Part shown: positions 33,936 through 42,511 of the stretch, in pieces
Position numbering within the stretch: the stretch's first letter is position 1
How the letters are laid out: every line of letters begins with the position of its first letter
Assembly (NCBI GenBank): GCA_045589695.1
Contig: JAZNPP010000026.1
Location: 86,205-150,204 of the forward strand
Source of the DNA: HGM04593 sp045589695
Lineage (GTDB): Bacteria > Bacteroidota > Bacteroidia > Bacteroidales > Bacteroidaceae
Length of the DNA stretch: 64,000 nucleotides
Reading direction: 5' to 3'
The notes under the pieces: model-generated
Seen by the model: the letters and a program-made list of their open reading frames with translations, nothing else
Told to the model about the DNA's origin: nothing
Database searches by the model: none
Translations under genes and position numbers: made by a program

Positions 33936-35324
33936 ATGACAATGAAAATAGAAAACACTGACATACAAGATATTAAAGAGATCGCAAAAGCTCAGAAAGA
34001 GTTCTTTGAGAGCAATGCGACCTTAGATATAAAGTTCAGAAAGCGACAGCTCAAGAAGTTGCGTTCTGCCCTTACGGAATGGGAAAAACCCATTTGCGAG
34101 GCTCTTTGGCTCGACCTGCACAAATCACAGGAAGAGGCGATAATGACCGAGCTGAGCATAGTAGCAGGAGAAATCAAGAATCATATTTCCCGCATAGGCA
34201 AATGGAACCGCCCCCACAAGGCATGCACGCCGCTGAAAATGATGCCCTCACGCTGCAAAGTGGTGAGCGAACCTCTTGGCAACGCATTGATAATTGCACC
34301 CTGGAACTACCCCATACAGCTATTGCTGAACCCGCTTGTAGGAGCGATATCGGCAGGATGCACAGCCATTCTTAAGCCGTCGCCATACGTTCCGAATGTC
34401 TCTAAGGTTATCGAAGAGATGATAAAAGCGACATTCGGCAAACAATACATAGCTGTAGTTCAAGGCAACAGAGAGGTAAATGCAGCATTGCTTGCCATGA
34501 AGTTCGACATCATATTCTTCACAGGCAGCCCTGACTTGGGACGTAAAGTAATGGAGGCCGCTGCAAAAAACATCACCCCGGCAGTGCTTGAACTTGGAGG
34601 TAAAAGCCCGTGCATCGTAGACAAGGAAGCCGACATAAAGACTGCGGCGAAACGTATCGCATGGGGAAAGACCCTTAATGCCGGACAGACATGCATAGCC
34701 CCCGACTACCTGCTTATTCACAGCAGCAGAATCGATGAATTCACAAAAGAGTTCGCCAACGCCGTCAGATGCCTTCACGGAGAGGATATCAAGAATAGCT
34801 GTCATTATGTAAGACTTGTAAGCGACAAGGCATTCGGGCGCGTAAGCCAATATCTGAATGAAGGAAAGATTGCATACGGCGGAAGAATTGACAGCGCAGA
34901 GCGATTCATTGAGCCGACCCTATTGACCGACGTGCCCCTTGCGGCAAAAGTAATGAACGAAGAGATATTCGGGCCTGTACTGCCAATGATTCCTTTTGAA
35001 GAACGTGATGAGATTATAAAATTCATTCGAGAGAGGGAAAAGCCGCTTGCGTTGTACTACTTCGGCAAGGTAAAGCACGGCAACGAAGTGATACGGCTGA
35101 CATCGGCTGGAGGCTCATGCATAAATGACGTGATAATGCACATCGCGAACGAGAACATGCCGTTCGGCGGTGTCGGGAATTCCGGCATGGGACGCTATCA
35201 CGGCAAGCTCAGCTACGACGCTTTCTCGCACGAGAGGGCTGTGGTTACGACAACTACACTTATAGACCTTCCTTTCCGCTACATGCCTTACCGCATGTTC
35301 GGTTTGGTAAAAAGACTGTTATAA
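33936..35324 (+). CDS. Aldehyde dehydrogenase, class-3-like
   Basis: NAD(P)-dependent aldehyde dehydrogenase of 462 residues, short and lacking the long N-terminus of ALDH1/2, which is typical of the ALDH3/AlkH/fatty-aldehyde group. Motifs are IIAPWNYPIQLLLNPLVGAI (Asn of the oxyanion hole), AILKPSPYVPN, FFTGSPDLGRKVMEAA, LELGGKSPCIV (general-base Glu), LNAGQTCIAPDY (nucleophile Cys), EIFGPVLP and MPFGGVGNSGMGRYHG. C-terminal residues RYMPYRMFGLVKRLL are hydrophobic-basic and could bind membrane, as in ALDH3A2. Coupled to the SDR gene by 2 bp. Confidence 0.93.
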   Translation: MTMKIENTDIQDIKEIAKAQKEFFESNATLDIKFRKRQLKKLRSALTEWEKPICEALWLDLHKSQEEAIMTELSIVAGEIKNHISRIGKWNRPHKACTPLKMMPSRCKVVSEPLGNALIIAPWNYPIQLLLNPLVGAISAGCTAILKPSPYVPNVSKVIEEMIKATFGKQYIAVVQGNREVNAALLAMKFDIIFFTGSPDLGRKVMEAAAKNITPAVLELGGKSPCIVDKEADIKTAAKRIAWGKTLNAGQTCIAPDYLLIHSSRIDEFTKEFANAVRCLHGEDIKNSCHYVRLVSDKAFGRVSQYLNEGKIAYGGRIDSAERFIEPTLLTDVPLAAKVMNEEIFGPVLPMIPFEERDEIIKFIREREKPLALYYFGKVKHGNEVIRLTSAGGSCINDVIMHIANENMPFGGVGNSGMGRYHGKLSYDAFSHERAVVTTTTLIDLPFRYMPYRMFGLVKRLL

Positions 35325-35329
35325 TTTAT

Positions 35330-35364
35330 TAAGCTACTGATAGGCAAAGCCTGTCGGTAGCTTA
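35330..35364 (+). terminator. Strong hairpin between ALDH and the BASS transporter
   Basis: 16-bp stem with two or three G-U pairs, TAAGCTACTGATAGGC/GCCTGTCGGTAGCTTA, and loop AAA, beginning 6 bp after the ALDH stop. Only a weak T-run follows (TTATTTAG), so partial termination or an RNA-processing element is as likely as full termination. Confidence 0.55.
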
Positions 35365-35382
35365 TTTAGAAATATTTCTAAA
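35365..35382. promoter_or_regulatory. 18-bp perfect palindrome just upstream of the BASS gene
   Basis: TTTAGAAATATTTCTAAA is its own reverse complement and ends 11 bp before the start codon at 35394, immediately after the 35330-35364 hairpin. Length and symmetry suit binding of a dimeric regulator; in RNA it could also occlude translation start. Confidence 0.5.
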
Positions 35383-35393
35383 ACCTATTATAT

Positions 35394-36359
35394 ATGAAAG
35401 AACATCTACTCAGACTGGACACGCTCAATATAAATTTGGGCTCCGGAGAAATGGTTATCGTAAACTTCATTCTCGCCTTTGTAATGTTCGGTGTTGCGCT
35501 CAGCATCAGGACATCGACATTCAAGAGCGTATTCCGCAAGCCAAAGTCCGTTATAGCAGGACTTGTGTTGCAATGGTTTGCCCTGCCAGCCATTACATGT
35601 CTATTGGCGATCGTACTTAACCCGGTCATTACCCCTATGGTCGCTTTAGGAATGATACTCGTTGCTTCTTGCCCAGGCGGCAACATTTCGAACTTCCTCT
35701 CATCGCTTTCAAAGGGAAATGTTGAGCTCTCGGTATCACTCACTGCTGTTACAACACTGTTCGCATCCATTATCACTCCGTTGAATTTCTGGTTCTGGGG
35801 CACTCACTACTGCCGTTTCGCCGCTATCAGAAACGATGTTCCCACATTGGATATTCCTTTTACAGAAATTCTGTCACAGATTATTCTCATACTCGGTTTC
35901 CCTATTGTTATCGGCTTGCTGTTCTCACACTACTTCCCCAACGTATCAAAGAAGATTATCAAGACTACACAAATACTTTCAATCCTGTTCTTCTTAGGAA
36001 TGGTTATAGTATCATTGACACAGGTTCTTTCGGGGCTGGAACAGCGTTGGGAAGTTTACGCAGCTATCCTTTGCGCATTGGTTATTGTCGTAATACACAA
36101 CATAATAGCATTGACTACCGGTTTCTTTGGAGGAAAGGCATGCAAGGCTCCTGTCAAGGACTGCCGTACACTGGCTATCGAAGTGGGTATCCAGAACTCA
36201 GGCCTTGCGCTTGCGTTGCTGTTCAACCCTGCGATATTCTCACCCGATATATGGGGAAGCAACGGCGGTATGGTTATCGTTGCCGCATTATGGGGTATAT
36301 GGCATATAATTTCGGGGTTGGTAATATCACATTTCTTCCGTCGTACTTCAAAAGCCTGA
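35394..36359 (+). CDS. Bile acid:sodium symporter family (BASS) transporter
   Basis: Inner-membrane carrier of 321 residues with about nine to ten hydrophobic helices. Hallmarks are FGVALSIRTSTFKSVFRKPK, ALGMILVASCPGGNISNFLSSLSKGNVELSVSL (first crossover, Na+ site) and TLAIEVGIQNSGLALALLF (second crossover, with the E-x-G-x-Q-N Na+-binding motif). The family imports bile acids, pantoate, pyruvate or other organic anions with Na+. Na+ ligands appear intact. It is followed by the PlsC-like gene after 4 bp and the barrel protein after 4 more, a tight three-gene unit. Substrate unknown; sterol or lipid-like anions fit the neighbours. Confidence 0.92.
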   Translation: MKEHLLRLDTLNINLGSGEMVIVNFILAFVMFGVALSIRTSTFKSVFRKPKSVIAGLVLQWFALPAITCLLAIVLNPVITPMVALGMILVASCPGGNISNFLSSLSKGNVELSVSLTAVTTLFASIITPLNFWFWGTHYCRFAAIRNDVPTLDIPFTEILSQIILILGFPIVIGLLFSHYFPNVSKKIIKTTQILSILFFLGMVIVSLTQVLSGLEQRWEVYAAILCALVIVVIHNIIALTTGFFGGKACKAPVKDCRTLAIEVGIQNSGLALALLFNPAIFSPDIWGSNGGMVIVAALWGIWHIISGLVISHFFRRTSKA

Positions 36360-36363
36360 AGAA

Positions 36364-37680
36364 ATGAACAAAAGAAGTAAAATACAGGACAACGATTCCG
36401 GATACAACCTATTGAAGATTTACGTATGTTACGTATTAAAGAGGTCGTATCGTAAAATAAAATATATCGGGAAAGAACGGATACCTAAAGACGGCGCTGT
36501 CATATTCGCTCCAAACCATACCGGCGCACTTATGGACGCTATGGTCATGTTGGCTATGGACAGAAAACCTACAGTTTTTCTTGCGCGCGCCGACATATTC
36601 AAGAATCCGAAACTCGCCAAGCTCTTCCGTTTTTTCAAGATGCTGCCTATCATGCGCATGAGAGACGGCTTCGATGAGGTAAAGAAGAACAACAGGATTA
36701 TTGAAACTGCAGCAGACGTACTCAAGTGCAGAGTGCCTATATGCATATTCCCCGAGGGAACTCACCAGACGAAGCGTTCTATGCTGCCTCTTTCAAAGGG
36801 AATATTCCGTATCGCATTGCAGGCAAAGAGCATAATGCCCGGCACTCCGCTTTATATTGTTCCGGTAGGCATACGTTACGGCAATTGGTTCCGTTACCGT
36901 TCATCAGTAACAGTCCAGATAGGCAAAGCGATTAACGTTGGGGAATTCATCGCGCAGAATGAAGAGAAGACGCCTCAAGAGCAGATAAACCATATGAGAA
37001 TGCTGCTCGACGAGCGAATGAAAGAGAATATCTTCTATATTCCTAACGACGAGGCCTATGACGCGACAGCCGAGATATGCGCCGCAATGTCAGCGGAACA
37101 GCTCAAAAAACTGAAAGGAAAGGCCAAAGATGCCGACATAATGACCGTCGCAGACAATACGACAGTTAAGAAACTCGATGAGATAAGAGCTAAAGACGAA
37201 GAACTTGCCGAAAAGCTCGTTTCGCTCGGCAATGAGGCTTTTGAACTGCGTAAAAAGAAACGTATAAGCATGAAGTCTGTCGCAAGACGTACGACTCCGC
37301 TATGCAATATCCTGAAGTCATTGCTGTTGCTGGCGACACTTCCATACACCCTTGCGGCAATGGCGGCCGTGTCACCAACAGCTTTGCTGAACAGTATTCT
37401 GCTCAAAAAGTTCAAGGACCGCGCATTCCACAATTCAGTACGCTTTGTTATAAACCTTATCATATGGCCATTGCTGCTGGTAATATATGCTGTCATCGCA
37501 TTCATATTCCTGCCGGTTCATTGGGCGTTGCTGGCAGTCGCATGTACAATACCGGCTCCGGCGGTGGCACAAGACACATGGAGAGCCGTCCGCATTATGG
37601 TATCGGACTGCAAGCTATGCAATTGCAAGATTTTGAGAAACATATACGACGAAATAAGAGAAATAATCCTAAACAATTAA
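36364..37680 (+). CDS. PlsC-like 1-acyl-glycerol-phosphate acyltransferase with C-terminal membrane segments
   Basis: Acyltransferase of 438 residues. Motif I NHTGALMD (H-x4-D catalytic pair) follows FAPN, motif II lies around VFLARADIFKNP, motif III is IFPEGTHQTKRSM and motif IV IVPVGIRYG. After the catalytic half (to about residue 210) comes a Lys/Glu-rich helical linker and then hydrophobic segments (ILKSLLLLATLPYTLAAMAA, FVINLIIWPLLLVIYAVIAF, VHWALLAVACTIP). It is therefore longer than classical PlsC (about 245). It likely acylates a lysolipid or another alcohol at the inner membrane. It starts 4 bp after BASS. Confidence 0.88.
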   Translation: MNKRSKIQDNDSGYNLLKIYVCYVLKRSYRKIKYIGKERIPKDGAVIFAPNHTGALMDAMVMLAMDRKPTVFLARADIFKNPKLAKLFRFFKMLPIMRMRDGFDEVKKNNRIIETAADVLKCRVPICIFPEGTHQTKRSMLPLSKGIFRIALQAKSIMPGTPLYIVPVGIRYGNWFRYRSSVTVQIGKAINVGEFIAQNEEKTPQEQINHMRMLLDERMKENIFYIPNDEAYDATAEICAAMSAEQLKKLKGKAKDADIMTVADNTTVKKLDEIRAKDEELAEKLVSLGNEAFELRKKKRISMKSVARRTTPLCNILKSLLLLATLPYTLAAMAAVSPTALLNSILLKKFKDRAFHNSVRFVINLIIWPLLLVIYAVIAFIFLPVHWALLAVACTIPAPAVAQDTWRAVRIMVSDCKLCNCKILRNIYDEIREIILNN

Positions 37681-37684
37681 TACT

Positions 37685-39142
37685 ATGAAAAAATGCATAT
37701 TGACTCTAATGGCTATTATGCTGATTTCTACAAACCTGTTCGCATCGGAAGGTGACAGCAGGTCCGATTCTACCGAAAACAAGAAGAAAGATATCGTAAA
37801 GAAAGGTTTCAGCATAGGTCCGTTGCCAATTGTCGCCTTTGACGCCGATAAGGGTTTCCAGCTTGGAGCGTTGCTTAACCTGTATGACTTCGGTGACGGC
37901 AGCCAATACCCGAACATGCGTCAGAAACTCTACTTCGAGGCATCGTTCTTTACAAAAGGCTCACAGCTTTTCGTTCTTTCGTATGACAACAAGTTCCTTA
38001 TACCCGGCGTACGCTGGTCGAGTTCTCTTGTGCTTGCGAACGAAAAGGCAATGGACTTCTACGGCTTCAACGGTTACATGTCGTACTACGATTACGAGAG
38101 AATCGCTATGGGCAAGGACAAGAAAAACACCGACCCGAACGCCTTTATATACAGCCCTATGTACCGTAAAAACCGTTTGAATCTCCTGTTCAAGAGCGAC
38201 TTCACGGGCAATATCTGGAAAAAGAAGTTATTTTGGGAGGCCGGTTACCAGTTCAACTACATCAAAGTAGGCTACAAAGACCAGCAGGCGCTCAATCTAG
38301 ACAAGATCAACAAGAACAAAGCCGAGAACAAGATGTATCCGGCAACAGAGCCTACCCTGTTTGATCTCTACCGCAAATGGGGCATCATACCTGAAGATGA
38401 AGCTTGGGGCGGCTTTAACAGCATACTGCGCTTAGGCTTGCTGTTCGACACCCGCGACAAAGAGAGCGCTCCGTCGAAAGGTATATGGGCCGAAGGACAC
38501 GTGACACTTGCGCCGAAGTGGCTCGGAACATCAGTACCCCACTACCGCTACTCATTGACATTCCGTCACTATGTGCCCATTGTAAAGAACGACGTTCTTA
38601 CATTCGCATACCGTTTGAACTACGAAGGCACATTCGGCAACAAAACACCTTACTACGCAATGCCATTCATTACCGTAATGGGAGCCCAGTACGACCGTGA
38701 CGGTATGGGCGGATACCGTACTGTACGAGGACTGCTGCGTAACCGTGTTCAAGGTCTTGACATGGCGACATACAACGTTGAGTTCCGTTGGCGTTTCGTA
38801 AGTTTCAAGCTCTGGAAACAGAACATAGCGTTCGGTCTTAACGTCTTCAGCGACGGTACAATGGTTACAAGAAAATATGATATGTCGTTCAAGGCAACTC
38901 CGGAACAGCTCGGCGAGGATTTCACGAAGGTCAAGGCATCTTACGACGCTTATATGAAGGACAGGCCCACGAGTGACCGTCCTCACATCACCTTCGGCGG
39001 CGGCTTGCGTTTCATCATGAACCAGAACTTCATTGTAGCATTCGAATACGGTATGCCTGTAAGCCGTTTCAGCAAAAACCCTGTCATCAAGAAGCAGGAC
39101 GGCAACGGAGCATTCTACATAAACACAGGTTTCCTGTTCTAA
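37685..39142 (+). CDS. BamA/TamA-like outer-membrane barrel protein
   Basis: Outer-membrane protein of 485 residues with signal MKKCILTLMAIMLISTNLFA. There is little N-terminal domain: after a short linker the sequence GFSIGPLPIVAFDADKGFQL begins barrel strands. LRLGLLFDTRDKESAPSKGIW is the Omp85-like strand motif, GGYRTVRGLLRNRVQG is the loop-6 (V/I)RGY/F-like motif, and the protein ends in NTGFLF with terminal Phe, the barrel-assembly signal. Without POTRA domains it is a DUF5982/surface-antigen-like barrel, perhaps an outer-membrane route for the cluster's substrate. Last gene of the unit, 4 bp after the acyltransferase. Confidence 0.85.
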   Translation: MKKCILTLMAIMLISTNLFASEGDSRSDSTENKKKDIVKKGFSIGPLPIVAFDADKGFQLGALLNLYDFGDGSQYPNMRQKLYFEASFFTKGSQLFVLSYDNKFLIPGVRWSSSLVLANEKAMDFYGFNGYMSYYDYERIAMGKDKKNTDPNAFIYSPMYRKNRLNLLFKSDFTGNIWKKKLFWEAGYQFNYIKVGYKDQQALNLDKINKNKAENKMYPATEPTLFDLYRKWGIIPEDEAWGGFNSILRLGLLFDTRDKESAPSKGIWAEGHVTLAPKWLGTSVPHYRYSLTFRHYVPIVKNDVLTFAYRLNYEGTFGNKTPYYAMPFITVMGAQYDRDGMGGYRTVRGLLRNRVQGLDMATYNVEFRWRFVSFKLWKQNIAFGLNVFSDGTMVTRKYDMSFKATPEQLGEDFTKVKASYDAYMKDRPTSDRPHITFGGGLRFIMNQNFIVAFEYGMPVSRFSKNPVIKKQDGNGAFYINTGFLF

Positions 39143-39160
39143 AAGAAAAACCCGTTTAAC

Positions 39161-39200
39161 AATACAAAAGGTCTTGACAGAAGTCAAGACCTTTTGTATT
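39161..39200. terminator. Bidirectional terminator between the barrel gene and dnaB
   Basis: Perfect 18-bp stem AATACAAAAGGTCTTGAC/GTCAAGACCTTTTGTATT with loop AGAA between convergent genes. T-rich sequence in the arms gives a U-run on both strands. It touches the last base of the dnaB stop codon. Confidence 0.9.
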
Positions 39201-40771
39201 CAGAAAGGAACAGCATTGCTGCCTCCCGACAATTCGGGCGGCATAGAACTGCCTTGCAGATATTCAGGCAAGTCGGGAAGCGGCGAAGAGTCCATAGGCA
39301 TGCTCACGTTCATCTTAGAGCCTCGCATCACAGGCATATCGCCAGGAGGTGGAGAGAGTGTTTCGTCATCAAGATTCATGAACCTTGCATACTCCTTGCG
39401 GAAGATGAGAGGCACATTATCGAGTCCGCCGTTACGGTGCTTAGCGATAATTATTTCGGCCTTGCCTCGCCAATCGAAATCGCCGTCTTTGTATATATGG
39501 AAATATTCGGGACGGTTTACGAACATTACGATGTCGGCATCCTGCTCTATTGCTCCCGATTCACGAAGGTCGCTGAGTTGAGGACGCTTGCCTTCGAGGC
39601 CTTCACGTCCTTCGACATTACGGTTAAGCTGACTGAGCGCCATGATAGGAATGTTCAACTCCTTGGCGAGTCCCTTCAAAGCACGTGAAATAGTACTGAT
39701 TTCCTCTTGACGGTTACCCTTGCCGACATTGGCGGTCATAAGCTGCAGATAGTCGATAAAAATCATCTTCACGCCATGCTCACGCACCATACGGCGCGCC
39801 TTTGAACGAAGCTCGAACACAGACAGCTGCGGTGTGTCATCGATATAAAGCGGAGCGTTCTCAAGAGCGACGATTTTACTGTCGAGCTGCCCCCACTCAT
39901 ATTTTTCGAGCTGGCCGCTGCGTATTTTGTCACCGGGAATCTGACACACGTTACAGATAAGACGCTGAACAAGCTGCACGTTACCCATCTCAAGCGAGAA
40001 CATGCCGCAGGGAATACCCTGGTCGATAGCCATATTACGGATAAGCGAGAGAGCGAAAGCGGTCTTACCCATCGCAGGACGTGCAGCGAGGATTATAAGG
40101 TCGGTCGGTTGCCAACCCGACAAAACTTTGTCGAGACGATGATACCCCGTACTCAAACCGCTGATACCGCTCGTATTCTTTGATGCCGTCTGTATCTGCT
40201 GATAGGCCTGTTTTATTACAGGATTTATCTGAGTATAGTCCTTTTGCATATTGTGGCGTGAAATCTCAAACAGTTCCGATTCGGCCTGCTGCATGAGTTC
40301 TTCGACATCCTGCGTTTCGTCGAAAGCCTGCACCTGTGTCTTGCTCGTGAACTTTATGAGGTCACGGGCAAGCTTTTTCTGCGCTATAATGTTGGCATGA
40401 TACTCGATATTCACAGAAGAGACCACCTTGCTTGTCAGCTGCGCTATATATACAGGACCGCCAACCTCTTCGAGCGTTCCTTTACTGCGGAGGTACTCCG
40501 CTACGGTAAGAATGTCGATAGGCCTGTCGCTGAGGTCCATCTGCTGTATAGCCTCAAACAGCAGCTGATTGCGTTTGTCGTAAAAAGATTCAGGCTTAAG
40601 CACGCCTCCCAAGCGGCCGATAGCGTCACTGTCAATCATCAATGCTCCAAGCACAGCCTCTTCAATCTCAAGAGCCTGGGGCTGTACGTTACCGTACTCG
40701 CTCAACTTAGGTACGGAAACCGCAGGCTGTCTGCGGCGTGCCGTTGTCTTTTTTTGTGTATTGTCTTCCAT
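39200..40771 (-). CDS. dnaB: Replicative DNA helicase DnaB
   Basis: Hexameric 5'-3' helicase of the replication fork, 523 residues. The N-terminal DnaB domain contains PQALEIEEAVLGALMIDSDA and the linker helix region around residues 165-200. The RecA-like core has Walker A ARPAMGKTAFALSL, Walker B KMIFIDYLQLM, the H4/sensor region SQLNRNVEGREGLEGKRPQL with SDLRESGAIEQDADIV, and an arginine-finger region. A Gly/Pro/Met-rich tail after IFRKEYARFMNL is species-specific. No intein or insertion is present. It is divergent from ispE with a 149-bp spacer. Confidence 0.97.
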   Translation of the reverse strand: MEDNTQKKTTARRRQPAVSVPKLSEYGNVQPQALEIEEAVLGALMIDSDAIGRLGGVLKPESFYDKRNQLLFEAIQQMDLSDRPIDILTVAEYLRSKGTLEEVGGPVYIAQLTSKVVSSVNIEYHANIIAQKKLARDLIKFTSKTQVQAFDETQDVEELMQQAESELFEISRHNMQKDYTQINPVIKQAYQQIQTASKNTSGISGLSTGYHRLDKVLSGWQPTDLIILAARPAMGKTAFALSLIRNMAIDQGIPCGMFSLEMGNVQLVQRLICNVCQIPGDKIRSGQLEKYEWGQLDSKIVALENAPLYIDDTPQLSVFELRSKARRMVREHGVKMIFIDYLQLMTANVGKGNRQEEISTISRALKGLAKELNIPIMALSQLNRNVEGREGLEGKRPQLSDLRESGAIEQDADIVMFVNRPEYFHIYKDGDFDWRGKAEIIIAKHRNGGLDNVPLIFRKEYARFMNLDDETLSPPPGDMPVMRGSKMNVSMPMDSSPLPDLPEYLQGSSMPPELSGGSNAVPF

Positions 40772-40920
40772 CTTATCAAAATTCCGACTGCGAAATTACG
40801 CACATTAGAATTAATATTCAAAAAGGCGGTGTCATGCTTTTCAACAAAAAAAGACAAGTTATCAACGGGATATTAAAAAAATGGCTAAATTTGCCATTGA
40901 CAGCATAACACACTTACAGA

Positions 40921-41739
40921 ATGATAACATTTCCTAACGCAAAGATAAATCTCGGACTCGACATTGTTGAGAAACGCCCCGACGGATATCACAACCTTGA
41001 ATCGTTGTTTTACCCTATTCCCATTCATGACATTCTTGAAATTACCGTGAGCGATGACGAGTCCGGGTTTACTATGTATAATGCGACGTTCGAAGGTGAC
41101 GAGAAAGACAATCTTGTCGTAAAGGCGTACAATCTGCTTGCAAAGGAACACGCCTTGCCGAAAGCCAGGATATCGCTGTACAAGAACATTCCGACAGGCG
41201 CAGGAATGGGCGGAGGAAGCTCTGACGCCGCATTCACGCTTAAGATGCTGAACGAAATCGCATCTCTTAGGCTCAGCGATGAACAGCTTGAGGAATACGC
41301 GGCGAAGATTGGAGCAGACTGCGCATTCTTCATCAAGAACAAGCCGGCTTTCGCGACAGGAATAGGGAATGTGCTTGTACCCGTCGATTTCACTCTTAAA
41401 GGATATCACATTGCCGTAGTGAAACCGGACATTCATGTTTCGACAAAAGAGGCCTACTCTCTTGTATCTCCAGCATACCCCGAGAAGCCGTTGAAAGAGA
41501 TAATAATGAAGCCTGTCGAAGAGTGGAAAGAAGACATGAAAAACGATTTCGAGAAGAGTATATTCGCAAAGCACCCGTCTGTTGCCGGCATTAAGAAGAA
41601 TCTGTACTCAATGGGAGCCGTCTATGCCTCAATGTCGGGAAGCGGGTCGTCATTCTTCGGCATATTTAAAAACGAGCCCGACGCAAACGCATTGGAGCGG
41701 CAGTTTGCCGGCATGTACTGCAAATGCATGGAGATGTAA
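40921..41739 (+). CDS. ispE: 4-diphosphocytidyl-2-C-methyl-D-erythritol kinase
   Basis: GHMP kinase of the MEP isoprenoid pathway that phosphorylates CDP-ME. Its 272 residues start MITFPNAKINLGLDIVEKRP and contain the ATP loop PTGAGMGGGSSDAAFTLKML and the C-terminal motif MSGSGSSFFGIF. Catalytic Lys/Asp positions (AKINLGL and GADCAFF) are present. The -7-like box TAAATTTG at 40886-40893 lies 27 bp before the start, without a clear -33. It converges on the MBL hydrolase gene with only 6 bp between stops. Confidence 0.96.
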   Translation: MITFPNAKINLGLDIVEKRPDGYHNLESLFYPIPIHDILEITVSDDESGFTMYNATFEGDEKDNLVVKAYNLLAKEHALPKARISLYKNIPTGAGMGGGSSDAAFTLKMLNEIASLRLSDEQLEEYAAKIGADCAFFIKNKPAFATGIGNVLVPVDFTLKGYHIAVVKPDIHVSTKEAYSLVSPAYPEKPLKEIIMKPVEEWKEDMKNDFEKSIFAKHPSVAGIKKNLYSMGAVYASMSGSGSSFFGIFKNEPDANALERQFAGMYCKCMEM

Positions 41740-41745
41740 CAGCCG

Positions 41746-42507
41746 CTATATCTCTATTTCAAGGCCGTCGTAGGCTAAATGGACGCCAGGGGGCAGGCAT
41801 TTCTCTATTTTCGCATGCAGCCCGATGTGATGCATCATATGCGTGAAATAAACCTCTCTCGGTTTTATTTTATCTACAACCGCAAGAGCTTCAAGCACAG
41901 TCTGGTGCGTCATATGCGGCTTTGAAAAACGGAGCGCATTCATTACAAGCACCTCTACACCATGCAGTTTCTCAAGTTCACTTGGCTCGATGTAGCTCAT
42001 GTCGGTAATGTATGCGAGCTTGCCGAAGCGATAGGCTGTTATAGGCATCATGCCATGGAAAACCCTGAATGGAGTGACTTCGACAGTTCCGACCTTAAAA
42101 GGAGTGTTATTAACAACGGGACGCACCGCAATATTGGCGACTCCGGGATATTTCACTTTGTAGAAGCAGTAAGGGAAGAATGAGCGTATCTGCATCTCAG
42201 TCTCTCTGTCGGCGTAGACGGGCAATTCCTTAGCGGACGTGAAGGGACGCAGATCATCTATTCCTACTATATGGTCGTAATGCTTATGAGTAAGAAGAAG
42301 AGCGTCAATTTTCTTTACATCTGCCTTAAGGATTTGCATACGGAAGTCGGGGCCGCAATCAATGAGAATTACAGTATTGCCGTCATCAATGAGCGCCGAC
42401 GAACGCAGGCGTGAATCACGAGGGTCGCTCGACGTACACACTTCGCATTTACAGCCTATTTCGGGCACACCGGTAGAAGTTCCTGTACCTAAAAATCTTA
42501 ATTTCAT
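41746..42507 (-). CDS. MBL-fold metallo-hydrolase, PhnP-like
   Basis: Metallo-beta-lactamase-fold hydrolase of 253 residues. MKLRFLGTGTSTGVPEIGCK is followed by a Cys pair (CKCEVC), typical of PhnP-type proteins with a structural zinc. The metal motif is LLTHKHYDHIVGIDDLRPF, with further His/Asp in RVFHGMMPITAYRFG, LAYITDMSYIEP and VYFTHMMHHIGLH. The family includes cyclic phosphodiesterases acting on phosphoribosyl cyclic phosphate and nucleic acid ends. Actual substrate unknown; no phn genes are nearby. It lies 4 bp after murB, so is probably co-transcribed. Confidence 0.88.
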   Translation of the reverse strand: MKLRFLGTGTSTGVPEIGCKCEVCTSSDPRDSRLRSSALIDDGNTVILIDCGPDFRMQILKADVKKIDALLLTHKHYDHIVGIDDLRPFTSAKELPVYADRETEMQIRSFFPYCFYKVKYPGVANIAVRPVVNNTPFKVGTVEVTPFRVFHGMMPITAYRFGKLAYITDMSYIEPSELEKLHGVEVLVMNALRFSKPHMTHQTVLEALAVVDKIKPREVYFTHMMHHIGLHAKIEKCLPPGVHLAYDGLEIEI

Positions 42508-42511
42508 CGCA

